Positions 34,497 through 43,449 of a stretch of DNA of 64,000 nucleotides are shown one piece after another. Made by a program: the position numbers and the translations under genes. The notes below the pieces were generated by a model that saw only the letters and a program-made list of their open reading frames with translations, searched no databases and was not told the origin of the DNA. Within the stretch, counting starts at the first letter, position 1. Every line of letters begins with the position of its first letter. This DNA is from Herpetosiphonaceae bacterium (GTDB taxonomy: Bacteria > Chloroflexota > Chloroflexia > Chloroflexales > Herpetosiphonaceae). The stretch is from the NCBI GenBank assembly GCA_026003835.1, contig BPHZ01000005.1, positions 62,001 through 126,000 of the forward strand. The letters are read 5' to 3'.

Positions 34497-35552
34497 ATGA
34501 CGAAAGACCGGAACATGAGCGACCGTTTCTTTGAGCGCATTCCGCCGCCCCGCAAAGTGGCTATCGTACGCGCCTCGCGCATTGGGGACTTCATTTGCGC
34601 GACGCCGGCGCTCCGCGCGCTGCGATCAGCATTGCCACAGGCCGAGATAACGCTGATTGCGCTGCCGTTGATGCGCGATCTCGTGATACGCTCGCCACAT
34701 CTGGATCGCTTTGTCGCCTTCCCTGGCTTCCCCGGCATCGCGGAACAGTTCTTCGACGCTCGGCGCGCGCTGGCTTTCTTCGCCGAGATGCAAGCCGAAC
34801 GCTTTGACCTGGCGATCCAGCTCCATGGATCGGGGGTCTACGCCAATCCCTTCACGCTTATGCTCGGCGCGCAGGCGACTGTAGGCTTCATCAGGCAAGG
34901 TGACTCTCCAGGTCGGCTCGACGCAGCGCTGCCGTTTCCCGAGCAGGGGCATGAAGTAAGCCGGACGCTGGCCCTGCCGATCTTCCTTGGCGCGCAGCCG
35001 CAGGGCGAGCAGACTGAATTTCCGCTGTGGCCGGAGGAGCGGGAGATGGCCAGAGCGCTGTTGGCGCAGGCCGCTCGACCACTGATCGGCCTGCATCCTG
35101 GAGCGCGCGAGGCCGGCAAGTGCTGGCCGGCGGAGCGCTTCGCAAAGCTCGGCGCAACCCTATGGCAACGCTATGGCGGGACGCTTGTGGTCATCGGCGG
35201 GGCTGATGAGCAACCGGCGGCGGAGCTGATCGCCCAGGCTTGTGGAGCTCCCTGCCTCAACCTTGCGGGTAGAACCTCGCTTCCCGAGTTAGGAGCGGTT
35301 GTCGAGCAGCTGGCGCTGCTGGTGACCAATGATTCAGGCCCGGCTCACGTAGCCTACGCGCTGGGGACGCCGACGGTCACGCTCTTTGCTACGACAGACC
35401 CGGCCAGATGGGGGCCGCCCGCCACACCACGGCACCGCGTTCTCCAGGCGCCGCCTGCAGACCAGGGGACAGGCTCAATCGCCACGATCACCGTCGATGA
35501 GGTTGCCCAGGCTGCAGAGATGGCGCTCATGGACGCGAAGGCGCACCTGTAG
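34497..35552 (+). CDS. GT9 heptosyltransferase-like glycosyltransferase (4)
   Basis: 351 residues. VAIVRASRIGDFICATPALRAL, LIGLHPGAREAGKCWP and LLVTNDSGPAHVAYALG are GT9 features. It resembles GT9 (1) more than (2) and (3) and lacks the Cys tail. A second ATG (34515) is possible. Last gene of the cluster; a GC-rich hairpin (35541-35558) overlaps its stop. Confidence 0.86.
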   Translation: MTKDRNMSDRFFERIPPPRKVAIVRASRIGDFICATPALRALRSALPQAEITLIALPLMRDLVIRSPHLDRFVAFPGFPGIAEQFFDARRALAFFAEMQAERFDLAIQLHGSGVYANPFTLMLGAQATVGFIRQGDSPGRLDAALPFPEQGHEVSRTLALPIFLGAQPQGEQTEFPLWPEEREMARALLAQAARPLIGLHPGAREAGKCWPAERFAKLGATLWQRYGGTLVVIGGADEQPAAELIAQACGAPCLNLAGRTSLPELGAVVEQLALLVTNDSGPAHVAYALGTPTVTLFATTDPARWGPPATPRHRVLQAPPADQGTGSIATITVDEVAQAAEMALMDAKAHL

Positions 35553-35558
35553 GTGCGC
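35541..35558 (+). terminator. Hairpin at end of glycan cluster
   Basis: GCGCACCT (35541-35548) and AGGTGCGC (35551-35558), around the GT9 (4) stop codon. No T run, so termination is uncertain. Confidence 0.35.
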
Positions 35559-35593
35559 TTCAACGAATGCCTGAGCATCGAAACAGCCCTGCG

Positions 35594-35623
35594 TTGACGC
35601 GCCATCAGGTGGTATGGTATCAT
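35594..35623 (+). promoter_or_regulatory. Sigma-70-type promoter of rplI
   Basis: TTGACG (35594-35599), 18-bp spacer, TATCAT (35618-35623), with a 120-nt leader to the GTG start of rplI. Confidence 0.65.
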
Positions 35624-35746
35624 AGCCGCCGCGCCCCGTTGGGCGAAACCTGTCTGCATAACCGTACCAATGATCCCCATCTGAAGGGCTGCGGTATTGC
35701 TGTATAGTGGCATGATTCTGCGCTAGAAATCCAAGGAGCTTCGACT

Positions 35747-36223
35747 GTGAAAGTGTTATTGACCGCCGATGTCGAGAATCTGGGCAAAGCTGGTGAGGTG
35801 AAGGATGTTTCTGACGGCTATGCCCGCAACTATCTGATCCCCAAGAAGTTTGCTGTCCCCGCCACCGCTGGCATCATTAAGCAGGCGCAGGAGCGCCAGG
35901 CGGCGAAGGAGCGCCAGCTTGCTAAAGAGCGCCAGACCGCCCAAGAACTCGCTGCCCGCATTAGCGGCCAAACCCTGCGCTTTGTCGCCCGCGTCGGCGA
36001 GCAGGATCGCCTCTACGGCTCGGTTACGAACACTGATATTGCCGAGCGCCTGAGCCAGGTGTTGGGTGTTCAGATCGATCGGCGCAAGGTTGAGCTTGGC
36101 GATCCGATCAAGCGCGCCGGGATCTACTCGGTCCCTGTTCGCCTGACAAGTGGGATTGAGGCGCGCGTGAACGTGGTCGTCGAAGGCGAGGAGGGCGAGA
36201 TCAGCCTCCCCGAGCCGGAGTAA
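35747..36223 (+). CDS. rplI: 50S ribosomal protein L9
   Basis: 158 residues from GTG 35747 with AAGGAG 8 nt upstream. The N-terminal domain reads MKVLLTADVENLGKAGEVKDV and GYARNYLIPKKFA, the L9 signature, followed by the long connecting helix (Gln/Lys/Glu-rich) and the C-terminal domain (KRAGIYSVPVRL). It binds 23S rRNA near the L1 stalk. It lies just upstream of dnaB, a common bacterial neighbourhood. Confidence 0.95.
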   Translation: MKVLLTADVENLGKAGEVKDVSDGYARNYLIPKKFAVPATAGIIKQAQERQAAKERQLAKERQTAQELAARISGQTLRFVARVGEQDRLYGSVTNTDIAERLSQVLGVQIDRRKVELGDPIKRAGIYSVPVRLTSGIEARVNVVVEGEEGEISLPEPE

Positions 36224-36353
36224 ACGGGAATCCATCTCCCCCTGCTCTGGAACCTGTCATGGAATTGTCACAGAGAGGGGTCGACAAAGCGTTTCCCTGC
36301 TGGTATGCTCCAGGTATGACCGGCTAAAAGTCTCCTGTAAAAAATAGAACATC

Positions 36354-36382
36354 TTTTCAAGTCTCGTGTGTCGCGCTACAAT
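36354..36382 (+). promoter_or_regulatory. Sigma-70-type promoter of dnaB
   Basis: TTTTCA (36354-36359), 17-bp spacer, TACAAT (36377-36382). Leader of about 115 nt to ATG 36502. Confidence 0.5.
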
Positions 36383-36501
36383 AGGAGCGCGGCATACGGC
36401 TTTTATCGGCCCGTTATACACGCTCTATCAACAGGTTGTCGGCAGCTTCCTCCCAGGGTTATCCACCAGCTGCCCACAGGCCGGCGATCAGGGAGAGCAT
36501 C

Positions 36502-39117
36502 ATGGACAAGCCGTTACCCTCGGATCTCAACGCAGAGCGCGCGGCGCTCGGGTCGATCTTTCTGGATCGCGACGCCATTATTGCCGTAGCGCCCTGGCTT
36601 CAACCGGATTACTTCTATCTTGAGCGGCACGCCTGGATCTACGAGGCGCAGCTTGCCTGTTATAACCGGCGTGTTCCCCCTGATCTGATTAATGTCGCTG
36701 ATGAGCTGCGGCGGCGCGAACGGCTGGAGGCTGTCGGCGGAGCTGCGTATCTCGTCGAGCTCTCCAACAGTGTGCCGACCGCCGTCCATATTGAGTATTA
36801 TGCGCGTATTGTCGAGCGCACCGCCCTGCTGCGGCGGCTGATCCAGGCCGGCGGCAAGATAGCGGCCCTCGGCTATAACGAGAGCGAAGATATCGAGGCA
36901 GTGCTGGATAAGGCCGAGTCGGAACTTTTTGCTATCGCCCAACGCCGCGCGGGCGATGGCTTCGTCCATATCAGCGCCATCGTCGATGATATCTTTCAGC
37001 AAATTAGCCACATCCAGGAGCGCGGCGGTGAGGTGGTGGGTATTCCTACCGGCTTCCGCGACCTCGACGCCCTCACTGGCGGCTTGCAGCGATCGGATTT
37101 GATCATTCTGGCTGCACGCCCTGCTACGGGGAAGAGCAGCCTGGCGCTCTCCATTGCCTACAATGTGGCACTGCACCAGCGTGTGCCTGTGGGCTTCTTC
37201 GCGCTTGAGATGGGTCGTGAGCAGCTGGTCCAGCGTATCCTCGCCACCCATACGGGCCTCGATATGCAGCGACTGCGCACCGGCAACATTCGCGACAGCG
37301 AGCTCCAGATTATTATGGATGCCATGGGCATGCTCTCGTCGCTGCCGATCTATATCGACGATACGCCGGGGCTCTCGGTTATGGAGGTGCGCTCGAAGGC
37401 CCGGCGCCTGCAGGCTGAGGCCGGCCTGGAGCTGTTGATCATCGACTACCTGCAGCTGATGTCGGGCCGCCGCAATGAAAACCGTGTCCAGGAGGTTAGC
37501 GAGATCAGCCGTGGCCTGAAAGCCCTGGCCCGCGAGCTGAATATCCCCGTCGTCGCCCTCTCACAGCTCTCCCGCGCCGTCGAGGGCCGCCAGTCCCGCG
37601 TGCCGATGCTGTCGGATCTGAGAGAGAGTGGCTGCCTGGCCGGCGAGTCGCTGGTATATCTCCCTGATCAGGGCATCTATCGCCGCATTGACTCGCTGGT
37701 CGGCCAGAGCGGCTTCAATGTTCTAGCCCTCAATACTGAGACTTGGCAGTTTGAGCCAAGGCCGGTACTCAAGGCCTTTGCTACCGGCTACAAGCCTGTC
37801 TATCGGCTGACTACGCGGCTGGGCCGCAGCATACGCGCAACCGCAAATCACAAGTTCCTTACGATGAGCGGCTGGCGGCGGCTCGATGAGCTACAGCCGG
37901 GCATGCGCCTGGCGCTGCCTCGCCGGCTTCCCGGCCCGGCAGAGGCTACGATGAGCGATGCCGAGCTGGCCCTGCTGGGCCATATAATTGGCGATGGCTG
38001 CGCCGTGGCCCGCCAGCCCATCCACTACACCAGCGCCGACGAGGATCTGGCGCGTATGGTGGCTGAGCTTGCCCGCCAGGTCTTTGGCGAGGCCGTCGCG
38101 CCGCGTGTTTCGCAGGAGCGCGGCTGGTACCAGGTCTACCTGGCCTCATCACGCCGGCTGACCCATGGCGTGCGCAACCCAGTCGCCGCCTGGCTCGATT
38201 CGCTGGGACTGTTTGATCTGCGCTCCTACGAGAAGTTTGTCCCTGATTGTGTCTTTGCTCAGCCTGCCGGGCAGATCGCGATCTTCCTTCGTCATCTGTG
38301 GGCAACTGATGGGTGTATTCAATATCACGGCGATAAGCCCTATCCAACCATGTACTATGCTTCAAGCAGCTTACAGTTAGCCCGAAATGTGCAATCACTG
38401 CTGCTTCGTCTTGGTATCAATGCGACCCTTTCCAGCCATCCTCAAGGCCAGAAAGGACGACATCAATATCACGTTGATGTTAGCGGCATGTCCGAGATAA
38501 TTCGCTTCCTTGAAGTGGTAGGCGCAGTGGGCGCAGCGAAAGTTGCTCATAAGACTGCCATACTTCAGCATTTGGTGGGATGTCAGGAGAAAACAGGCCG
38601 TGACATCATACCGCGCGAGGTTTGGAACGTGATTGTTGAGCCTGATATGGGCGCTGCGAGTCTCACAAAGCGGCAGGCTCTGGCCGTACTGGGCTACTCC
38701 GAAAAGACGGGCGGCATCAGCACGCAGAATCTCAGCCGCGAGCGGGCTGCCAGCTTCGCAGCAGTTGCCCGGTCGCCCCAGCTTGCCCAGCTTGCCGTCA
38801 GCGATGTCTACTGGGACGAGATCATCTCAATCGAGCCCGACGGCGAGTGTGAGGTGTTTGACCTTACAGTTGAGGGCCTGCATAACTTTGTCGCAGGCGA
38901 TTGTATTGTCCATAATAGCATCGAGCAGGATGCGGACATCGTCATGTTTATCTACCGCGAGGAACTCTACGACCCCGACACAGACAAAAAGGGCATCGCG
39001 GAGATCCACCTGGCGAAGCACCGCAACGGGCCGACCGGCATCGTTCCACTGCGCTTCTTCAGCCATACCACCCGCTTCGCCGACCTGGAACGCTTCCGTC
39101 AGCCGGAGGGGTATTAA
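36502..39117 (+). CDS. dnaB: Replicative DNA helicase DnaB with intein
   Basis: 871 residues before splicing. The N-terminal domain begins DLNAERAALGSIFLDRDAI; the RecA-type ATPase has ARPATGKSSLAL (Walker A), IIDYLQLMSG (Walker B) and LSQLSRAVEGR. The helicase is interrupted after DLRESG by a 428-residue intein, then resumes SIEQDADIVMFIYREE to the end. After splicing the helicase is 443 residues, the normal length. DnaB unwinds DNA at the replication fork as a hexamer. GGGAGAG precedes the ATG. Confidence 0.95.
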   Translation: MDKPLPSDLNAERAALGSIFLDRDAIIAVAPWLQPDYFYLERHAWIYEAQLACYNRRVPPDLINVADELRRRERLEAVGGAAYLVELSNSVPTAVHIEYYARIVERTALLRRLIQAGGKIAALGYNESEDIEAVLDKAESELFAIAQRRAGDGFVHISAIVDDIFQQISHIQERGGEVVGIPTGFRDLDALTGGLQRSDLIILAARPATGKSSLALSIAYNVALHQRVPVGFFALEMGREQLVQRILATHTGLDMQRLRTGNIRDSELQIIMDAMGMLSSLPIYIDDTPGLSVMEVRSKARRLQAEAGLELLIIDYLQLMSGRRNENRVQEVSEISRGLKALARELNIPVVALSQLSRAVEGRQSRVPMLSDLRESGCLAGESLVYLPDQGIYRRIDSLVGQSGFNVLALNTETWQFEPRPVLKAFATGYKPVYRLTTRLGRSIRATANHKFLTMSGWRRLDELQPGMRLALPRRLPGPAEATMSDAELALLGHIIGDGCAVARQPIHYTSADEDLARMVAELARQVFGEAVAPRVSQERGWYQVYLASSRRLTHGVRNPVAAWLDSLGLFDLRSYEKFVPDCVFAQPAGQIAIFLRHLWATDGCIQYHGDKPYPTMYYASSSLQLARNVQSLLLRLGINATLSSHPQGQKGRHQYHVDVSGMSEIIRFLEVVGAVGAAKVAHKTAILQHLVGCQEKTGRDIIPREVWNVIVEPDMGAASLTKRQALAVLGYSEKTGGISTQNLSRERAASFAAVARSPQLAQLAVSDVYWDEIISIEPDGECEVFDLTVEGLHNFVAGDCIVHNSIEQDADIVMFIYREELYDPDTDKKGIAEIHLAKHRNGPTGIVPLRFFSHTTRFADLERFRQPEGY
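37633..38916 (+). mobile_element. DnaB intein with LAGLIDADG homing endonuclease
   Basis: 428 residues at the same RESG/SIEQ site as the Synechocystis DnaB intein. It starts with Cys (CLAGESLVYL), has a block-B-like TANHKF (RATANHKFLTM), and ends VHN before Ser, all residues needed for splicing. Two LAGLIDADG-type motifs, LLGHIIGDGC and FLRHLWATDGC, keep their acidic residues, so the endonuclease may be active. The third, later DNA-binding half is full length. Confidence 0.93.
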
Positions 39118-39206
39118 GCAACCGGTCGCCTGGGCGCAATCCTGCTTTAAGCTGTATGTAGGCTGCCCGGCCGGTGGCGAGCGCGGACTACGCAGCCAAA
39201 TCGACC

Positions 39207-39536
39207 TTAGGGGATCCCTGGCCCAACGATATGCCAGTGCATATGCGGAGTAACATCTTCAGAAGCTGCATTGACTCTCACGTAGAACCCTGTCTTATCG
39301 AGTTCAAGCTGACGGGCGACCATGTGGATTGCGTGGATCATTGAGGAAAGCAGGGCGCCATTCGCTGCTTCAGGATCGAGTATTGATGTGATGTGTTGTT
39401 TGGGGATGACGACGACATGGAGGGCGGATTGAGGGATCGGATGATGAAAGGCAAGTACATGCTCATCCTCCCACACTATTACGACCTTCGTTTTTCCCGA
39501 GAGCACCTCTTCACAGTACCAATCTCGTCTCGCCAT
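39207..39536 (-). CDS. HIT family protein
   Basis: 109 residues. The triad motif HMHWHIVGP and an upstream HPIPQSALHVVVIPKQHI mark a Hint/PKCI-type HIT hydrolase that acts on nucleoside phosphoramidates or dinucleotides. The frame is open to 39569; ATG 39536 has AAGGAGG 11 nt upstream. Convergent with dnaB. Confidence 0.88.
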   Translation of the reverse strand: MARRDWYCEEVLSGKTKVVIVWEDEHVLAFHHPIPQSALHVVVIPKQHITSILDPEAANGALLSSMIHAIHMVARQLELDKTGFYVRVNAASEDVTPHMHWHIVGPGIP

Positions 39537-39734
39537 TCTAATCACAACCTCCTTCCACGGAGCTTCCATCCCCAGGGAGCGAGCATATGATCGGGTTAAG
39601 CATCCCGTTGCTATGGGCTATCGGGTGTATAGCACCAATGTAAAACAGATCTATCCGAGTAGTTAATATTCAAATATCCTCTTACAATCCTTCAACTACT
39701 TTTCTAATGACTTATTTTCCATACTAAAAGCTCT

Positions 39735-40503
39735 TTAGTTAATCTTCTTGCCAGATGCGTCCTTGTAAGATACAGCTCTGTTCTTAGCATAATTGTTTGC
39801 ACTAGCAAAGTCATTGAAATCACTACATCGTAGCTTGACCTTGACAAATTTCATCTCGTCTTTTGGTTTCACTGGCATCTGGACTTTGACCTTCTTGAAT
39901 TGTCTGATCCATTCGTCCTCTTTTGCAACCTGAGCATGACCGCCCTCAAACTGAGACTGTATTGGATCAATAATGATCTTAGTTCCATTAATCGTGACTA
40001 CGACTACAAAATGATTGCGATTAAGCTTGATGCTAGCTTTATTTGGAGGAAAAACTAATATGCCTCGATATTGGATAGAGAACCCTCGTTCTGCTAAGGC
40101 GTTTCCAATAGTCTTTGCTGCGCCCGCACAGGAACCCTCAAGAGCGCGAATCTGGCTGGTGTAGAACTCTTGCTCTTGGATCCAGGAGATAAATTCGTCA
40201 GGGTTATCTCGGTACGTACGCTGCACCTGCAGTTGGTTAGTTTGAACAGTCCTGCCCTGCAGAGCAGGCCTACCTGACTGCTGCAATGCCCGTTGTTCAA
40301 GCAACCGCTGGACGGCCTGGTTGCCAAGGGTGCGCTGGAGTGACAGGAGATCCTTGGCCTCCAACGACACCTGTATGCGTGCTTTCAAGGCGCTGAAGAG
40401 TGGAGGGAACACGATAGGGCGCATGGTCCGGCTGTGTCTGTCCAGCGAGCGCTGTTGCTTGTTGAAGCTTGTGTCGCTTATTTGATGCCAACAACGATCT
40501 CAT
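39735..40503 (-). CDS. Toxin candidate: LQRxxGN leader plus papain-like fold domain (frameshifted as sequenced)
   Basis: ATG 40503 has a strong AGGAGGA and starts a frame (MRSLLASNKRHKLQQATALA) that shifts at the GGG of 40417-40419 (plus strand); removing one base joins it to the frame ending at 39735, giving 255 residues. The leader contains LLSLQRTLGNQAVQRLLEQ, a motif seen at the N-termini of DUF4157/eCIS-associated cargo proteins. The C-terminal domain has Cys in EGSCAGAAKTIGNAL, His in RNHFVVVVTINGTKI and Asp in IIIDPIQSQ, in the order and spacing of papain-like toxin/deamidase folds. AT-richer than neighbours. I infer an effector delivered to other cells; no injection apparatus is in the window. 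Confidence 0.6.
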
Positions 40504-40937
40504 AGATCTTCCTCCTGACGCGGTCAATAGCTCACGTGAGTCTGCTCCTTGGGTACCAGAGAAATGCTAATGGATACTCAAGCACAATGCTGCTGGACGG
40601 AACGCCCATATCAACCTTTTCGGGTAACCCAAATAATTACTGTGCCTGCTTCTGCTGCTACCCCTGGGCCAAGCGAAAAGTATCGCGATTACGCCATCAC
40701 TACTCCTCCGTAAATCCAGACAAGAGGATGTCTTGATTATAGTAGATGCTGGAAGTGGAGATTATCAGGCGTCGGGATGCTGGATATGTTATCCTGGAAT
40801 GTGCAGCTCCGGCATTTAAAATAAGCACTGCACCTGCTCATTCGCGATGCACGAGCGGTGCAGCCAGGGCCGGAACAGGACACCATCGATCTATAGGTTT
40901 ACCGGGGCGATGGGCTCCTGTTTCGCGAGTTCGGTGC
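40504..40937. other. Intergenic region without recognised gene
   Basis: 434 bp between the toxin candidate start and tRNA-Sec. Short frames exist on both strands, but none has a ribosome site with recognisable content. AT-richer than the surroundings up to 40750. Confidence 0.5.
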
Positions 40938-41034
40938 TGGCGAGAGTGCGTGGGAGTCGAACCCACCGGCGACGCTCGTCACGCCGCCCAGCGATTTTGA
41001 AGACCGTGAGGACCACCGGGCCCCATCCACTCTC
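40938..41034 (-). tRNA. selC: tRNA-Sec (anticodon TCA)
   Basis: The minus strand folds as selenocysteine tRNA: 34 nt lie before the anticodon TCA (40998-41000 on plus as TGA), as in E. coli selC. There is a 6-bp D stem (GGGGCC/GGTCCT), anticodon loop CTTCAAA, a long variable arm with 7-bp stem GGCGGCG/CGTCGCC, T arm GTGGG-TTCGACT-CCCAC, and encoded CCA. The acceptor pairs GAGAGTG with CACTCTC; the eighth pair is unclear, so ends may be off by 1-2 nt. Length 97 nt with CCA. It decodes in-frame UGA together with SelB, SelA and SelD, which are not in this window. Confidence 0.93.
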
Positions 41035-41041
41035 GCCATTC

Positions 41042-41070
41042 AGTCTACCGGAGATAGCTGAGGCTGTCAA
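41042..41070 (-). promoter_or_regulatory. Promoter of selC
   Basis: Minus strand: TTGACA, 17-bp spacer, TAGACT, placing the start site about 7 nt downstream at the first base of the tRNA. Confidence 0.65.
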
Positions 41071-41094
41071 ATGGGGTAGGGAGGAGAAAAACAT

Positions 41095-41121
41095 ATGCGC
41101 CCGGCCTATAGCCGGGCGCAT
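41095..41121 (-). terminator. Intrinsic terminator before selC
   Basis: 11-bp stem (ATGCGCCCGGC with GCCGGGCGCAT), 5-nt loop, followed on the minus strand by ATGTTTTTC. It ends the DsbA-like/small-membrane-protein operon just upstream of the selC promoter. Confidence 0.75.
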
Positions 41122-41417
41122 GTTGGAGAGCTGTGAAAGAGGGCTACCAGGGTACGCCGTGCTTTTCGGAGTCGAACGCAATGAAGATCGACTGGCTGTG
41201 TTGGCTCCGGCTCCTTTAAGGTTGGCGCAAAATAGACTGCAACCATGGTTGCCAGCGCCAGGATCACAACCAGCGCGGCGTAGATGCCAAAGGTGATAAG
41301 CGAGCCCTCTGCCAGCTTCCAGCCAAGGGCCAGGAATGGGAACGCCATAATCACCACAAAGATCAGCGTCCCCAACCGGGAGTAGCTGCCATGCTGTTTC
41401 CGCTGCTCAGGACTCAT
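41106..41417 (-). CDS. Small membrane protein, two TM segments
   Basis: 103 residues as read. Two hydrophobic segments (LIFVVIMAFPFLALGW and ITFGIYAALVVILALATMVAVYF) follow a short polar start with excellent AAGGAGGAG. The frame runs into the terminator hairpin. If one C near 41194 were extra, the end would read SIFIAFDSEKHGVPW and stop before the hairpin, which looks more natural. Co-transcribed with the DsbA-like gene. Confidence 0.65.
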   Translation of the reverse strand: MSPEQRKQHGSYSRLGTLIFVVIMAFPFLALGWKLAEGSLITFGIYAALVVILALATMVAVYFAPTLKEPEPTQPVDLHCVRLRKARRTLVALFHSSPTCARL

Positions 41418-41459
41418 CGATCTCCTCCTTTAGCGCGACGATTGCTCTGCTGGCTAGCG

Positions 41460-42188
41460 CTACTTGAGCTCTTCCTGGATCACATCCCTGACGAAGTCGT
41501 AATTGCGGAAGCCGGCGAAGGCGCGGCGCTGATTGATGCGGAACGCATACACGCCATTGGCGTTTGCCTGTCTGGCATCCGCAATGTCTTCCTTGATAGC
41601 CTCCTCGAACTCTTTCTGCTGGAGGCATGTCTCGAAACTGGCGGTATCCAGACCCAGCGACGTGGCGTACTCGACAAACTTCTGTTCGACTGCGCTCAAC
41701 TCTTCTTGCTGCCGCTGGGCGTTAAGTCTTCTCCAGTCCCGCTGATTTTCAAGGAGGTGGGCATACATCTCCCAGAATTTGCCCTGCGCATTGGCGCACA
41801 TAACAGCATGAGCTGCTGGCAGAGCCGCCGGGAGACGGTTCTGGGGCGTGTTGCGGAAGACGATCGCTACCTTGCCCTGGTCGATGAACTCCTCGCGCAG
41901 TTTGGGCTCGATCTCCTGATGGAACTTGGCACATTCCGGTCCCGCCAGGTCACAGTAGAGGAAGAATCGGACTGGCGCACTGGGATCGCCAAGGATTGGA
42001 TCGGTCTCTGTCAGGGCCACAGGGGTGGCTGTCGCAGGGACTGCCTGCCTCCTCTCGGGCGGGTTTGCAATGAGGACATAGAACACCGCGCAGATACCGA
42101 GCACTCCCAAAGTGAAAAGCGGAATTTTCAGGAGTGCGAGTGGGCTTTGGCGTCTCCTCTTTCCATACCGCTGATAGGCACGGGCCAT
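41460..42188 (-). CDS. Membrane-anchored DsbA/thioredoxin-like oxidoreductase
   Basis: 242 residues. A basic N-terminus and one transmembrane helix (about 20-42) precede a thioredoxin-4-type domain: PVRFFLYCDLAGPECAKFHQEI, then a helical insert and GVYAFRINQRRAFAG in place of the usual cis-Pro segment. The CxxC site is replaced by widely spaced Cys (C-x6-C), so redox activity may differ from DsbA. Faces outside the membrane. Confidence 0.78.
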   Translation of the reverse strand: MARAYQRYGKRRRQSPLALLKIPLFTLGVLGICAVFYVLIANPPERRQAVPATATPVALTETDPILGDPSAPVRFFLYCDLAGPECAKFHQEIEPKLREEFIDQGKVAIVFRNTPQNRLPAALPAAHAVMCANAQGKFWEMYAHLLENQRDWRRLNAQRQQEELSAVEQKFVEYATSLGLDTASFETCLQQKEFEEAIKEDIADARQANANGVYAFRINQRRAFAGFRNYDFVRDVIQEELK

Positions 42189-42269
42189 GCGTGGGGGCTC
42201 CTTCCTGCTGGTCTTACCAGACTTGGATAGTATTCGGCGCGGCTATTGTACGAAGGGCTGGCGCTACTG

Positions 42270-43251
42270 TCAAGTTTTGAGGCTCTTCCGCAGCTCCTGG
42301 AGTGTTGCTGCGAAGTGATCGGGCAGGGGTGCGCGCAGGGTTAGTAGCTCGCCGCTGGCCGGGTGCTGGAGCTGAAGCTCGCAGGCATGGAGCAGATGGT
42401 GCTCGATGCGCAGCTCGCCGACTGACTGCGGCCCTCCGTAGCGCCGGTCGCCGAGGATCGGGTGCCCCAGCGCCGCCAGATGCAACCTGATCTGATGCGT
42501 GCGGCCGGTGTGGGGCCGCGCTTCGACCAGAGTCGCATCCTCTGCTCGCTCCAGAACGCTGAAGGCTGTCACGGCCTCTTTGATCGCCCGCTGCTGCGGC
42601 CCAATCCGTTCCCCGATGAGTTCGGCCGGGTAGAGCCGGAAGAGGCCGCTGATACCGCGCCCATGGCCGGTGCGCATCGTTACGCTCTCCTGCTCGATGG
42701 TGCCCGCCGCCAGCGCCAGATAGAGCTTGTTTACCCCCGCCGCCGTCGAACAGCGCCTGGAGGGCTGCGTTGATCTCCGGCTGTTTGGAGATCAGCATCA
42801 CGCCTGAGGTGTCTTTATCGAGCCGGTGGCTGAGATGAAGCCGGGGAATCTCGCCGCCGCGCCGCTCGTAGAGCCGCCGTAGCGCCGCTTCGATGGTGGC
42901 CTCTATGTCCCACGGCGTTGCTACCGCAAACCAGCCAGGCTGCTTGTTGAGCGCCACCAGCCAGGCATCTTCGTACAGCAGATCCTTCTCGTCGATCGTC
43001 AGCGCAGCATACTCCCCGCCGGGCGGTGTATGCAGCGCGATCTGAGCGCCTGCCGGCGGCTCCCATTCGGGATCGGTGATGCGTACCCGGCCATACCAGG
43101 CGCCGCCGCGACACACAAGCAGTGTCGCCTCAGCATCGCTCAGGCCGGTCTCTCTGGCGATCGCCGCGGCCAGCCCGCGCCGTCGCTCCCGCTGCTCCTC
43201 GCCAACCGTTATCGTTACCGGGTGGTGCGCCGCCAGCTCTTTAAGGTTCAT
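42270..43251 (-). CDS. RluA-family pseudouridine synthase (frameshifted as sequenced)
   Basis: From ATG 43251, GEIPRLHLSHRLDKDTSGVML holds the catalytic HRLDKDTSG; the frame then breaks at a C5 run on plus (42734-42738). Removing one base continues VNKLYLALAAGTIEQ and ARPHTGRTHQIRLHLAALGH to a stop at 42270, giving 326 residues, the usual RluA-family length. It modifies uridine in rRNA or tRNA. As written, the frame instead runs on to 42214 as Arg/Gly-rich nonsense, a sign of the shift. Confidence 0.82.
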
Positions 43252-43363
43252 TATCGATGCCTTTTATCTCCAAGACGACCTCAGGATCTGATCATAGCGG
43301 ACTTTTGGGGCCTGGACAAGGAGTCAAAATGATGATGTGGAATCAGCGGAAGAATATTCCCTC

Positions 43364-43392
43364 TTGACATTATAGAACAAGTGTGCTATAGT
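43364..43392 (+). promoter_or_regulatory. Strong promoter with LexA-like box
   Basis: TTGACA (43364-43369), 17 bp, TATAGT (43387-43392). The spacer holds AGAACAAGTGTGCT (43374-43387), 12 of 14 bases like the box in the lexA promoter (AGAACAAAGGTGCT). This places the 43450 gene under probable SOS control. Confidence 0.65.
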
Positions 43393-43449
43393 AGATCCTG
43401 GATAGAAACATAGTACGGCTGGCCTACCGGCCGACGAGGGAGCGCAGCA

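Noticed and set aside
36346..36359. LexA box before dnaB (AGAACATCTTTTCA)
   Set aside because: Matches only one half-site well and differs from the two good boxes in the second half.
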